The position numbers and the translations under genes were made by a program. This document shows positions 1 through 9,600 of a stretch of 64,000 nucleotides of DNA, in pieces. The stretch covers positions 3,025,501 through 3,089,500 of the forward strand of contig NZ_CP038255.1 in NCBI RefSeq assembly GCF_004564135.1. Direction: 5' to 3'. Origin of the DNA: Terasakiella sp. SH-1. Lineage in GTDB: Bacteria; Pseudomonadota; Alphaproteobacteria; Rhodospirillales; Terasakiellaceae. Within the stretch, counting starts at the first letter, position 1; the number at the start of each line of letters is the position of its first letter. The notes under the pieces were generated by a model, which did no database searches, was not told the DNA's origin, and worked only from the letters and a program-made list of their open reading frames with translations.

Positions 1-279
1 CGCCTGTCCAAATGCAAAACCATCGTCTGGAACGGCCCGATGGGCGCCTTTGAAATTGCCCCATTTGACAATGGTACAAACGGCGCTGCCCAAGCTGCCG
101 CCGCCCTGACCAAAGAAGGTTCACTTGTTTCTGTTGCCGGTGGTGGTGATACGGTTGCAGCCCTTGAACATGCCGGGGCCAAAGCGGATTTCACCTATAT
201 CTCAACCGCAGGCGGCGCTTTCCTTGAATGGCTGGAAGGCAAGGAACTGCCGGGCGTTGAAGTCTTGCGCGTGAAATAA
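1..279 (+). CDS. pgk: Phosphoglycerate kinase, C-terminal fragment
   Basis: The C-terminal 92 residues of phosphoglycerate kinase, the glycolytic/gluconeogenic enzyme that interconverts 1,3-bisphosphoglycerate + ADP and 3-phosphoglycerate + ATP in the cytoplasm. The frame is open from base 1, so the gene is cut by the window edge. Family signatures are the WNGPMGAFE segment (nucleotide-binding region), the [12 protein letters not shown] glycine-rich loop and the [21 protein letters not shown]-terminal helix region. The stop is followed directly by a strong intrinsic terminator, so pgk ends its transcription unit here. Confidence 0.97.
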   Translation, partial: RLSKCKTIVWNGPMGAFEIAPFDNGTNGAAQAAAALTKEGSLVSVAGGGDTVAALEHAGAKADFTYISTAGGAFLEWLEGKELPGVEVLRVK

Positions 280-285
280 GCCTCA

Positions 286-319
286 AAAAAGCCCGCAGCC
301 ATATTACTGCGGGCTTTTC
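286..319 (+). terminator. Rho-independent terminator after pgk
   Basis: Perfect 8-bp stem GCCCGCAG (291-298) / CTGCGGGC (307-314) with an 8-base loop, preceded by an A run and followed by TTTT. It lies 11 bases after the pgk stop. Confidence 0.9.
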
Positions 320-375
320 ATAACTGGGTAAGTATCCTATATTTTAGAGATGTAATTAGATATCAGGCGCGTTTC

Positions 376-624
376 ATGTCAAAATCGAATGGTAATTTTT
401 GGTTAATGTTAGCAGGCATCGGTTTGTTCGCTTATGCTGCCAAAAAAATCATGGATGCCCAAAAAAGAAAAACCGACAATGATTTTGCCAATGCAAAAGA
501 AATGCTGGGCCATGACAACCTTTATGAACTTGTTTCCTTACCCAACGGCACACAAGAAAAGCATTTACGTCACGACATAATTCAATCCGCCCTGAATACT
601 GTTAAAGCTCATCGGTCTCATTAA
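376..624 (+). CDS. Small single-pass membrane protein, unknown function
   Basis: An 82-residue protein I do not recognise. Residues about 8-24 form one hydrophobic segment (LMLAGIGLFAYAA) followed by a Lys/Arg-rich stretch (KKIMDAQKRK), consistent with an N-out or re-entrant anchor with a cytoplasmic basic side; the rest is hydrophilic and probably helical. It is separated by only 2 bases from the next gene, which in turn overlaps mmcB, so the three are likely co-transcribed. Codon use resembles neighbouring genes. No catalytic motif is visible. Confidence 0.7.
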   Translation: MSKSNGNFWLMLAGIGLFAYAAKKIMDAQKRKTDNDFANAKEMLGHDNLYELVSLPNGTQEKHLRHDIIQSALNTVKAHRSH

Positions 625-626
625 TC

Positions 627-1049
627 ATGAATGAGTTTCAGGATAAGAATAAATACGCCTACGACTTACTCGTGCATGAGCATGGCGACCTGGTCGGATA
701 TGTTGCGTACGGATTTTATAAAAAAAGTAAACGGGAATGGCTGATGTCATCCCACCGCTCAGATGAAGAACGCGCCAAATATTATGAAATGCTCACCCCT
801 CAATTGGTAGAAACATATAGAAGCGATGCCGAACACGTTTTAGAAGAATATGCCAAGGCTGCTATTGAAGCCGCTAAACCGAGCATTGAAAGCCGGGCAA
901 AGGATGCTCGTGTTGTACAAATTATAAATAGGAAAAGCGGCTTCTGGTCACAGGTTTGGGCTGGTTTCACAGCTTCTGTCATCGTTCTATTTGTCACAGC
1001 CATGATCGCCTTTGCTTTAAAAAATGACATCATGTCATTCATCAAATGA
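627..1049 (+). CDS. Tail-anchored membrane protein, unknown function
   Basis: A 140-residue protein with a soluble helical N-terminal part (about residues 1-105, rich in Glu, Lys and Ala) and a single hydrophobic segment near the C-terminus (about 112-132, VWAGFTASVIVLFVTAMIAFAL). Similar proteins with a soluble part and a C-terminal anchor occur beside small membrane proteins in bacteria, but I cannot assign a family. The stop overlaps the mmcB start (ATGA at 1046-1049), suggesting translational coupling with mmcB. The paired upstream gene also encodes a one-span membrane protein, so the two might interact; that is inference. Confidence 0.7.
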   Translation: MNEFQDKNKYAYDLLVHEHGDLVGYVAYGFYKKSKREWLMSSHRSDEERAKYYEMLTPQLVETYRSDAEHVLEEYAKAAIEAAKPSIESRAKDARVVQIINRKSGFWSQVWAGFTASVIVLFVTAMIAFALKNDIMSFIK

Positions 1050-1456
1050 CAAAAACCGCTGAGATCACCCAAGGTACACAGCTTCTTTTACAAAATATGG
1101 GCTATGCCTGCCTAAACGAAGTCACCCTGCCCAATGATCGCCGCGCCGACCTGATGGGCCTCAACAAAAAAGGTCAGATTTTTATCGTTGAAGTCAAATC
1201 GAGCCTTGAAGATTTCCGCAGTGACCTGAAATGGCAAGACTATCTAGACTATTGTGATTTCTTTGCCTTTAGTGTTGATGAAGACTTCCCTAAAGATATC
1301 CTGCCAGCAGAACATGGCTTGATCATTGCTGATAAATTTGAAGGCTATCTGCACCGCCATAGCCCTGAACACAAACTCAATGGGGCACGACGTAAAAGCC
1401 TGACCTTAAGTTTTGCCCGGACAGCGGCAAAGCGGCTGGAAAAAGATCAGGTTTAA
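1046..1456 (+). CDS. mmcB: MmcB family DNA repair protein
   Basis: A 136-residue protein matching the MmcB family, which in Caulobacter is linked to DNA damage repair and has a PD-(D/E)XK nuclease-like fold. The visible core is R-A-D-L (residues 31-34, RRADLMGL), then the strand FIVEVKSS (about 47-54) that supplies the E-x-K element, followed by DFRSDLKWQDYLDYCDFF, a hallmark of the family. Full family length. The start overlaps the stop of the upstream membrane-protein gene by 4 bases. I found no SOS box (GTTC-N7-GTTC) in front of the three-gene unit, so damage induction is not supported by the sequence seen here. Confidence 0.88.
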   Translation: MTKTAEITQGTQLLLQNMGYACLNEVTLPNDRRADLMGLNKKGQIFIVEVKSSLEDFRSDLKWQDYLDYCDFFAFSVDEDFPKDILPAEHGLIIADKFEGYLHRHSPEHKLNGARRKSLTLSFARTAAKRLEKDQV

Positions 1457-1516
1457 ATTTTCTCAAAACACCGTATAGTTCGACACATCGACTTTCCCTA
1501 TTTGAGGCACGCAACC

Positions 1517-2938
1517 ATGCAACAGAACCTTTCCCTTCAACAAGCCCTGCAAGTGGCCATGCAACAAATCAATGCGAACCAGTTGCCACAGGCTCAAGAC
1601 TTGCTGTCTCAAATTCTCAAACAAATCCCCAAACATTCCGATGCACGCAATCTTTTGGGCGTTACCTATCTAAAACAAGACAGATTTGACGACGCATATA
1701 GCGAAATCAAAAAATCCCTGCAAGGCAACCCGAAGTTCGCCTTGGCCCATTACAATATGGGCCTGACCCTATTGGGGATGAACGAACCGGACAAAGCCAT
1801 TAAATCCTTTAAAAAAGCGATCAAGATCAAACCAGATTATTTTGCCGCCAAGCGCCATTTATGTGATGCGCTGTTTATCGCTGAAAAATTTGAAGAGGCT
1901 GAACAGAATTTCCGCGCATTAATAGACCAAGCCCCCCAGGATATCGCCCTGATTGTCACACTGGCAGATATGGTCGATACACAAGGCAAATGGGATGATG
2001 CAGAAACCCTTTATAAACAGGCCATTGACCTGGCCCCGAAAGAGGCCGTGCTTTACACCAAACTCGCAAACACCTTAAATCAGGCAGGCAAACCGCAAGA
2101 AGCCGAAGAGATCATCTTAAAAGCGTTGGAACTGAAACCAGACTTCCATTCTGCCCATATGGCCCATTCCTATATTATGCTCAGCCAAAATAAACCCAAG
2201 GAAGGTTTGGCCGCTGCAGAAAAAGCTTTGGAAATCTTCCCCGGTGAAACCACAGCTGTAGCCTGGAAGCTCACCGCCCTTGATCAGCTGGGCGGCGGGG
2301 AAGAATATGATCGTTATATGGATTTTGACACTTTCGTTAAACCTGAATGGGTCGATGTGCCAAATGGTTATAAGGATATTGATGACTTTAACGCAGCTCT
2401 GGTCAAACATGTGGAGAACCACCCAAAGCTCTTCTCCTTTGACCATTATGAGGTCACACGTTACGGCAAGGAAGTTAAAGATATCTATTCCGAACCTATG
2501 GGACCGGTAAAACATCTCAAGGCTGCTATGGAAAAACAGGTCGCAAATTATATTGCCAACCTGCCCGATGATCCAGACAACCAGTTTGTGGCAACGGCCC
2601 CGAAAAAATGGCGGATTAAATCCTGGGCCAATATACTGTCCGGACCGGGTCGCCAGATTGCCCATATCCATGGCGAAGCCTGGATGAGTGGCTGCTATTA
2701 CGTACGCCTGCCTGATGTGATGAAATCAGAAGATAACCCCAATAACGCAGGCTATATCGAATTTGGGCAAATCAATGATGAATTCCCCAATCTGACAACC
2801 GAACGCCTGAAATTCCTGCAACCACAAGAGGGGCTGGTCGCACTGTTCCCTTCTTATCTTTATCACTCCACCGTGCCGACAGAAAGCACCCAGCCACGCA
2901 TTGCCATTGCCTTTGATGTGGTGCCTGTTCGTGACTAA
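1517..2938 (+). CDS. TPR protein with C-terminal 2OG-Fe(II) oxygenase domain
   Basis: A 473-residue protein with two parts. Residues about 10-270 are tandem tetratricopeptide repeats (for example NPKFALAHYNMGLTLLG and KPDYFAAKRHLCDALF). The C-terminal about 110 residues match the putative 2OG-Fe(II) oxygenase family often fused to TPRs: an H-I-H-G-E-A-W segment near residue 383, the SGCYYVRLP strand, then a distal LYHSTVP histidine near 448 and a P-R-I-A-I-A-F arginine strand that would bind 2-oxoglutarate. Expected activity is Fe(II)/2OG-dependent hydroxylation of an unknown substrate. The ATG at 1517 is preferred over the in-frame TTG at 1502 because a TGAGG ribosome site lies 9 bases before it. 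It heads the glycosyltransferase/FkbM group, so its substrate may be a glycan or glycoprotein. Confidence 0.85.
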   Translation: MQQNLSLQQALQVAMQQINANQLPQAQDLLSQILKQIPKHSDARNLLGVTYLKQDRFDDAYSEIKKSLQGNPKFALAHYNMGLTLLGMNEPDKAIKSFKKAIKIKPDYFAAKRHLCDALFIAEKFEEAEQNFRALIDQAPQDIALIVTLADMVDTQGKWDDAETLYKQAIDLAPKEAVLYTKLANTLNQAGKPQEAEEIILKALELKPDFHSAHMAHSYIMLSQNKPKEGLAAAEKALEIFPGETTAVAWKLTALDQLGGGEEYDRYMDFDTFVKPEWVDVPNGYKDIDDFNAALVKHVENHPKLFSFDHYEVTRYGKEVKDIYSEPMGPVKHLKAAMEKQVANYIANLPDDPDNQFVATAPKKWRIKSWANILSGPGRQIAHIHGEAWMSGCYYVRLPDVMKSEDNPNNAGYIEFGQINDEFPNLTTERLKFLQPQEGLVALFPSYLYHSTVPTESTQPRIAIAFDVVPVRD

Positions 2939-3833
2939 AGTTTCGTATGTCATCACGGTCTATAACAAAGCGCCTTTTCTCCCCGGTGTAATTGATGCCT
3001 TAAAATGCCAACAAGGTGATTTTGAACGTGAATTCATCTTTATCAATGATGGTTCTAGCGATGAGTCGATGCAGGTTGTTAAGCGTGAAACTGCCGGGCT
3101 TGAAAATGTGGTTCTGATTGATCAAAAAAACCAGGGCGTTGCCATTGCCACGAACAATGGGGTAAAGGTTGCACGCGGTGATGTGATCAAGCTTGTAGAT
3201 TCAGATGATATTCTCGCCCCTTTCTGTACAGAACTTCTACTCAAGACTATGAAGGAAACAGAAAGTGATTTTGTCTTCGGTATTTCAGGGGAATATGAAA
3301 CGGAGATTTCCTTTGAAAAACCAGACCAGCCGGAAGTCATTCGTTTTGAAGACCCGCTTTATAGTGTGATTGATCGCGGCTTTGCTCGGGTCAGCCATTG
3401 CCTGTTTAAGAAATCTCTCTTTAAAAAGGCAGGCGGCTGTGATGAACGGGTTTTCTCCCAAGATCATTCCCTATTCATTCGCCTATGTACCCATGGCACG
3501 TTGGCACAAGTGCGACATACGGTCTGCCTGTCACCAAAAGATGAACCGGGGCGCATTATGAACAACAATGCACAGGTCATCCATGATGCGACCATTGCCT
3601 TGGCCTATCACCTGCAAGACCATGACGACCTGAGTGCCAAACATAAAAAGGCAGCACAAAAAAAGATTATTTCGCGGGTATGGAAATGGGCCAAGAAAGA
3701 ACATAAATTCGGTTTTTTCAGTTCTGAATTTCTGCTCTATCTCGCCTCTTCCTGTGGGGTCAGTCTACAAGGCGATCAGTTGGTTTATCTTTGCAGTATT
3801 TTTCGAAAAAACGCTACTGTCAGACTGCCGTAA
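2931..3833 (+). CDS. Family 2 glycosyltransferase
   Basis: A GT-A fold glycosyltransferase of about 300 residues, transferring a sugar from an activated nucleotide donor. Signature elements are the N-terminal VSYVITVYNKAPFL strand, FIFINDGSSDES (nucleotide binding), the VKLVDSDDIL metal-binding D-x-D region near residue 95, and a later FSQDHSLFIRL element resembling the catalytic-base segment. The GTG at 2931 overlaps the stop of the upstream oxygenase gene (2936-2938) and gives the usual short GT2 N-terminus; an ATG at 2916 and a TTG at 2901 are alternatives. It lacks membrane helices, so it works in the cytoplasm or on its inner membrane face. Acceptor unknown. Confidence 0.88.
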   Translation: MTKVSYVITVYNKAPFLPGVIDALKCQQGDFEREFIFINDGSSDESMQVVKRETAGLENVVLIDQKNQGVAIATNNGVKVARGDVIKLVDSDDILAPFCTELLLKTMKETESDFVFGISGEYETEISFEKPDQPEVIRFEDPLYSVIDRGFARVSHCLFKKSLFKKAGGCDERVFSQDHSLFIRLCTHGTLAQVRHTVCLSPKDEPGRIMNNNAQVIHDATIALAYHLQDHDDLSAKHKKAAQKKIISRVWKWAKKEHKFGFFSSEFLLYLASSCGVSLQGDQLVYLCSIFRKNATVRLP

Positions 3834-3878
3834 TTCTGCTACAAGCATCCCATCATCATCTCAATCGGGGTAGGAAGT

Positions 3879-4640
3879 ATGAGCCAGCCGGAAGTTACCT
3901 TTGTTCTGACCAGTTGTGGTCGCGTCGACCTGCTGCAACAGACCATCACAAGTTTCGAAAAATACAACACCTACCCGATCAAACGCGCCATCATCACCGA
4001 AGATTCCTGTGATGATAATGTTTATCAGCAAGTTGAAGAACTGTTTGGGGATCGCTTTGAGATTTGGGCCAATAAAGAAAAAAAGGGCCAGATCAAATCC
4101 ATCGTTGATGCATATGCTACCATCGACACCCCTTATATTTTTCACTGTGAAGATGACTGGGAGTTCACCCGTTCCGGCTTTATTGAAGAATCCTTAAAAA
4201 TTCTGGAAACAGAACCCAAAATCCTCCAGCCTTTTTTGGAAAGCATTGCCGATGCCAATATTGCAACGGAAAGTGTTGAACTGTTTAAAGAAGAAAAAAA
4301 GATTGATATCAATGGAGCCAGCTATCTGACTTTTAGTATTGCAGAAGGCTGGGAATGGGGGTTCTTCTCTTTCAAACCGGGTTTACGCCGCAAAAGCGAT
4401 TATGACCTGATCAAGGGCTATGCCCGCTTCACCAATGAGCTGGATATCGGCTGTTGCTATAAGGAACAGGATTTTTACTGCGTTGTCCTTGACCCACCTG
4501 CGATGATCAATACAGGTCATGAGCGCCATGTCGCCGACCCCACCCGCATCTGGCCCAAACGTCGCAAAGCCGGCAAGGAAAAGGGGCTGAAGCGTCTGCA
4601 AAAACACCTGCGCCGTCTGGTCACTGAAGGAAAATGGTAA
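3879..4640 (+). CDS. Glycosyltransferase, GT-A fold (GT2-like)
   Basis: A 253-residue protein beginning with the GT-A strand VTFVLTSCGRVDLLQQTI and containing IITEDSCDD and an IFHCEDDWEF motif near residues 87-96, the likely metal/nucleotide-binding acidic cluster. It is shorter and more divergent than the preceding glycosyltransferase and ends in a basic tail (RRKAGKEKGLKRLQKHLRR). It is the third gene of the oxygenase-GT-GT-FkbM group; the next gene starts inside its last codons (4634-4640 overlap), implying coupled translation. The sugar and acceptor cannot be inferred. Confidence 0.78.
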   Translation: MSQPEVTFVLTSCGRVDLLQQTITSFEKYNTYPIKRAIITEDSCDDNVYQQVEELFGDRFEIWANKEKKGQIKSIVDAYATIDTPYIFHCEDDWEFTRSGFIEESLKILETEPKILQPFLESIADANIATESVELFKEEKKIDINGASYLTFSIAEGWEWGFFSFKPGLRRKSDYDLIKGYARFTNELDIGCCYKEQDFYCVVLDPPAMINTGHERHVADPTRIWPKRRKAGKEKGLKRLQKHLRRLVTEGKW

Positions 4641-5386
4641 GCGATATGAAACAAGCCGTCTCTGAGTTTAAGGCCAAACATATCAAACATCGCTTTTTAT
4701 ATAAGCTCTACCGCCTCATGAAATTTCGCCCTTTTCAAGCTTATGCCAGTTGGGGCGAAGACCTGATTGTCGCACGCATTTATCGCATTGGGCGTTTTAA
4801 GAAAAAGAATTATCGCGGCACTTTTGTTGATGTGGGCTGTAATCACCCGGTCATCGGCAACACCACCTATCCGCTTTACAAAATGGGTTGGACCGGGCTG
4901 AACATTGACCTGACAGCTGATAATATCATGTTGTGTAATCGCCTTCGCAAAAAAGACAAGAGCATTCAACGCGCGATCACCCAAGAAAGCGGAGAGATTG
5001 AATCTTATATTTTTGATCCCGGCAGTGGCCTGAACACACTGGATAAAAAGGCGGCGGACGAAGGAAGCAAGCTTATTGGAAAGCCCTATTCCATCGAAAA
5101 GATCAAAGCGGACCCTTTAAATACAGTCATTGAAGAACAACTGGGGACAAAAAAAATCGACGTCCTGAATGTGGATGTCGAAGGGCACGAGATGTCTGTT
5201 CTGGGCAGTTTTGATTTCGCCACCTATGCCCCTGACATCATTATCTGTGAAATTCATGCACAAACTGTAGAAGCTGTCACAGAAACGAAAATCTACCAGC
5301 ACATCAAGAAAAATAACTACCACTGTTTTTCATATTGTGGGTCCACGGCCCTGTTTGCCCGCAACGGCTGGGACTACACGTTATAA
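4634..5386 (+). CDS. FkbM family methyltransferase
   Basis: A 250-residue SAM-dependent methyltransferase of the FkbM family, which typically O-methylates sugars or polyketides. Features are ASWGEDLIVARIY near the N-terminus, the SAM-binding strand TFVDVGCNHPVIGNTTYPLY (about 62-81), the acidic D in LNIDLTADN, and the family hallmark KKIDVLNVDVEGHEMSVLGS (about 172-191). Its start overlaps the upstream glycosyltransferase by 7 bases. In this setting it most likely methylates a sugar laid down by the neighbouring transferases. The 3' end overlaps the convergent small membrane-protein gene by 6 bases. Confidence 0.9.
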   Translation: MVSDMKQAVSEFKAKHIKHRFLYKLYRLMKFRPFQAYASWGEDLIVARIYRIGRFKKKNYRGTFVDVGCNHPVIGNTTYPLYKMGWTGLNIDLTADNIMLCNRLRKKDKSIQRAITQESGEIESYIFDPGSGLNTLDKKAADEGSKLIGKPYSIEKIKADPLNTVIEEQLGTKKIDVLNVDVEGHEMSVLGSFDFATYAPDIIICEIHAQTVEAVTETKIYQHIKKNNYHCFSYCGSTALFARNGWDYTL

Positions 5387-5566
5387 AACTTCCTGCGCTT
5401 TCTTTTTATCGGCCTTACCCATACTTAAAAACGTCAAGCGCAGTAAAATCAACATAAAAACAGAAACGCCCAGCCCCATCGTGAGTACCAACATGAACGG
5501 ATCATCAATGGACTGTTTCACCATCTGAACAATTTCGTTATTTTTGATCAGTTCGTCCAAATTCAT
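5381..5566 (-). CDS. Small membrane protein, unknown function
   Basis: A 61-residue protein with one hydrophobic segment (about residues 22-45, DPFMLVLTMGLGVSVFMLILLRL) and a Lys-rich C-terminal tail, so probably a single-pass inner-membrane protein with a basic cytoplasmic end. The start chosen is the ATG at 5566, which overlaps the stop of the upstream GT9 gene as ATGA and has GGAAGAG about 6 bases before it; an upstream in-frame ATG at 5581 lies inside the GT9 gene. The tight coupling suggests a role with the glycosyltransferase, but there is no recognised domain. Confidence 0.7.
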   Translation of the reverse strand: MNLDELIKNNEIVQMVKQSIDDPFMLVLTMGLGVSVFMLILLRLTFLSMGKADKKKAQEVL

Positions 5567-6513
5567 TGCTGCTCTTCCCATAAATTCAAGGCACTGTCAT
5601 AAGCCATATCCACAGACAGACTGTCCATCAGGCTATCGGTTTTCTTATGATCGAAGTTTTCGTCAAACAGGTCAAGGAATGGAGTGGCGGTACGCACCAC
5701 CGCGCAATTTTTCCCCCACGGGCCATAGAGTTTTTCCTGCGTGGGACCAAATAGGCCAAGTGTGGGTATTTGTGCTGCCACAGCCATATGCATCAAGCCG
5801 CTGTCATTACCAATATAAAAATCACAACGTTTCAAACAGGCATAAACAACAGGCAGGCTATATTCCCCGATCAAGTCGGTTTTTTGGTTTTCTGGTAAAC
5901 CGTCAATCAGGGCCTGGGCCTGTTCACGTTCTGAAATATGACCAAACAGCGCCACCTTGGCCCCCTGAAATGGTGCCCCCTCAGATGTTAAGCGCTGTAC
6001 CAGTTCCAAAAAGTTTTCTGCCCGCCACGTTTTACCCCGCCAATTAGCCGTTGGGCCAATGGCAAGAAGTTTCCCCTCAGGCGTCCCAATTAGATCATCT
6101 GCGACTTGCTCATGTTCCTCAGTCGTCCATAACACCGGACCGCGTGGTTCTGACAATTTCAGTAAATCAGAAAACAGTTGAACGCGATGCTTGCTTTTAT
6201 CATCACGCAATAAATGCGTCCCGCGCAAGGTCGGGAATAAATAGGTAATCGGGCCGTTGCGCAGATCAATCACCCTGTGCCACCAGGTCAGGCCGCATTC
6301 TTTCCACAGGTCCACCCAATGCATGGATCGTTTCTTTTTCGTCATCACAATGACACGTTCAACCTGCGGGGTTGCCTCAAATAAAGGGGCCGCGACTGGG
6401 CCGCAAGCAATGGTAAAACGCGCCTGAGGGTGGGCGTCAATCAAATGCTGCAACAAACCCGTTGAAAGTACTGCATCGCCGATACGTGTGGAGGTAATGA
6501 AGAGGATTCTCAC
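5563..6513 (-). CDS. Family 9 glycosyltransferase (heptosyltransferase-like)
   Basis: A 316-residue GT-B enzyme of glycosyltransferase family 9, the family of the lipopolysaccharide-core heptosyltransferases. The N-terminus MRILFITSTRIGDAVLSTG is the typical acceptor-side loop, and the C-terminal half holds the donor-binding segment YIGNDSGLMHMAVAAQIPTL followed by GLFGPT. It acts at the cytoplasmic face of the inner membrane. The exact sugar (heptose or another) and the position in LPS cannot be read from the sequence. It is divergent from NAD-glutamate dehydrogenase and coupled to the small membrane protein downstream. Confidence 0.85.
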   Translation of the reverse strand: MRILFITSTRIGDAVLSTGLLQHLIDAHPQARFTIACGPVAAPLFEATPQVERVIVMTKKKRSMHWVDLWKECGLTWWHRVIDLRNGPITYLFPTLRGTHLLRDDKSKHRVQLFSDLLKLSEPRGPVLWTTEEHEQVADDLIGTPEGKLLAIGPTANWRGKTWRAENFLELVQRLTSEGAPFQGAKVALFGHISEREQAQALIDGLPENQKTDLIGEYSLPVVYACLKRCDFYIGNDSGLMHMAVAAQIPTLGLFGPTQEKLYGPWGKNCAVVRTATPFLDLFDENFDHKKTDSLMDSLSVDMAYDSALNLWEEQQ

Positions 6514-6695
6514 GATGAAAGCCCATAGATAAAGAATACCCCTGTTTTAATCGTCAAACGGGTCGCTGTAAAGATTTTGCCTTTCCCAATTGCTGCGAAT
6601 CGGGAAATCTTCATAATAAATCAATAAAATCCACCTATCCTCTTGTAAATTGGCGATTTTTACCTAGCCTATAAAGATAGGGGAAAAATCCTCAC

Positions 6696-9600
6696 ATGTT
6701 TAACGACCCGAAAAAACGGGCGAGAACAGGGATAAATGGGATGAACAAGACGCTTTCAAAGTCAGAACAACAAAAAGCGGACCTGATTGAAAAGGTCGCC
6801 ACGTTGATTAATGATCGGCTCAATCCAGAAGATGCCTTTGACGCTGCCAAATTTACCAGACAGTTCTTTGCCAAAGTCCCCCCTCATGACCTGATCGGGC
6901 GTGATGAAGAAGAAATTTACGGTTCCGTTCTCGCATTTTGGCGTTTTGCCAGCCACCGTCAAGCTGATGAACGACTGGTGCGGGTCTATAACCCCAATCT
7001 GGAAGAACATGGCTGGCAAACAGACCATACCGTCATTGAAATCTGTGTTGCAGACCGTCCCTTCCTTGTGGATTCCATCACATCGGCTCTGGCAGAACAT
7101 GACATGACCATCTACCTGACCATTCATCCGGTCATGGAATTATGTCGCACTCTGGACGGTAAAATGCTGGCAACCTGCACAGCCGATGAAATGAAGGCTT
7201 GTGAGAAAAGCTGCTCAAAAGAATCCTTTATGCTGTTTCTGGTCAATCGCCATTCAGATCAAAAGCAGCTTCAGACCATCCACGATTCCTTGCGCCACTG
7301 CCTGACAGAAGGTGATGCTGCCGTGCGGGACTGGCGCGACATGCGCCAACTGGCCCAGGACACAGTTAATGAACTGAAAAAGAAACAACCCAAACCCAAA
7401 TCAGAAGAAGCCTGCGAAACCTGTGACTTCCTGCAATGGGTCCATGATGATCATTTCACCTTTCTGGGCAGTTGTGATTTCGAGATTTCAGGCAAAACGG
7501 TTATCCCGTCCATGGATAGCGCTTTGGGCATCTTGTCCAACCCACAATCAGACATTCTGGATGAAATCAGTCAGCTCGCCACCAGCCCCGCCTCTGAAAA
7601 AGGGAAATTCACCGAAGGCCCTTATTCCATCATGCTGGTGAAAACGTCGCATAAATCCATCATTCACCGCCCGGTCTATATGGATGTGATTTGCGTGAAA
7701 CGCTATGGCGCCAAGGGTAAAGTCATTGGTCAACGGGTGTTTGTCGGCCTGTTTACGTCCATTGCCTATAGCCGGGCACCTCATGATATTCCACTCATGC
7801 GCATGAAATTCAATCATGTGATGGAAAAAGCAAATTTTGAACCCTCCAGCCATAACCGCAAGGCGCTTGCCCATATCATCGACACCTTCCCACGCGATGA
7901 ACTTTTCCAGATTTCAGAAGAATCGCTTTATGAAATCTGCATGGGGATTCTTCATTTACAAGAACGCCAGCGCGTCGCCCTGTTTGTGCGTCATGATGAC
8001 TTCCAGCGCTTTGCCTCCTGCCAAATTTTCATTCCCCGCGACAGCATGACAACAGAACTGCGCCATGTCATGCAGGATATTCTGGAACGGGCCTTTAATG
8101 GCGAAGTCATGGCATTTTATACCCAGATCGGTGATGCCCCACTGGCCCGGCTGCATGTGCTGGTGTCTACACCGGATAAACGCAAAAGATCGGTTGATAT
8201 TTTCGAAGTCGAAATGCAATTGATTGAAGCGGCCCGCAACTGGATTGACCAGCTGCGCAACCAGCTTGTCACCAGCCACGGTGAAGAAAAAGGTCTGGAG
8301 CAGTTCCGCCGTTATGCCAATGCCTTTCCCGCAGGCTATATTGAAAGCCATAATGCCGCCGTTGCCGTCTCAGACATTGCCAAGCTTGATGACGTACTGG
8401 ACACAGGAGAGCTGCAACTCAGCCTCTATCGTCCGATTGAAGCCTCAGAAAATGTGGTGCGCTTTAAGCTCTATCACCCTCAAAAAGCCGTGCCCCTTTC
8501 CCATGTTCTGCCTATGTTGGAAAATATGGGACTACAGGTTTTAGACGAACACCCCTATCCGGTTAAGCCCAATCACGATGACATCAATATCATTATGATC
8601 CATGATTTTGGGTTGGAAACTGCCAGTGGTGAAGGCGTTGACCTGTCTGCTATTCGCAAAAGTTTTCAGGAATCTTTCCGCCATGTCTGGAATGGGACAG
8701 TGGAAAATGATGGCTTTAACCGTCTCGTCATTCAGGCCGGGATTGAGCCTTGGCCGGTGATGTTGCTGCGCGCCCTCTGTAAGTATCTACGCCAAGCCAA
8801 TATTCCGTTTTCTCAAACCTATATGCAACGCGCTTTGGCCTATAACCCCCAAGTCACTCGCTTGCTGGTCAATCTTTTCTATGAAAAATTTGATCCCACA
8901 GCTGCCAATGATGCGAAAAAAATTGGAAAAATCCGGGAAGAAATTCTCGATATTCTCGATACCGTCCAAAATGCCGATGAAGACCGGATTTTGCGCCGTT
9001 TCCTCAATATTATTGATTGCACGCTTCGTACCAACTATTTCCAGAAAGACCGCACCACAGGCGAAACAAAACCCTATGTCTCTTTCAAATTCAATTCCAC
9101 TGAAATTGAAGACCTGCCCCTGCCCCGTCCCTGGCGTGAGATTTTTGTCTATAGCCCGCGGATTGAAGGGGTCCATTTGCGCGGTGGCCCGGTTGCACGT
9201 GGGGGCTTGCGATGGTCAGATCGCCGTGAAGATTTCCGCACTGAAATTCTTGGTCTGGTGAAAGCCCAGCAAGTCAAAAATGCCGTCATTGTCCCGGTTG
9301 GTTCCAAAGGTGGCTTTGTCGTCAAACAGCCCCCAAGCGAAGGCGGGCGTGATGCTTTCTTAAATGAAGGTATTCAATGTTACATCACCTTTATTCGCGG
9401 CCTGCTGGATTTAACCGATAATTACATCAGTGGCAAAGTCATCCCGCCGCAACAGGTTGTGCGTCATGATGAAGATGACCCCTATCTGGTGGTTGCAGCT
9501 GATAAGGGGACAGCCACTTTTTCAGACATTGCCAATCGTGTTTCCGAAGAATACGGCCATTGGCTGGGGGATGCCTTTGCCTCTGGCGGGTCGGTGGGCT

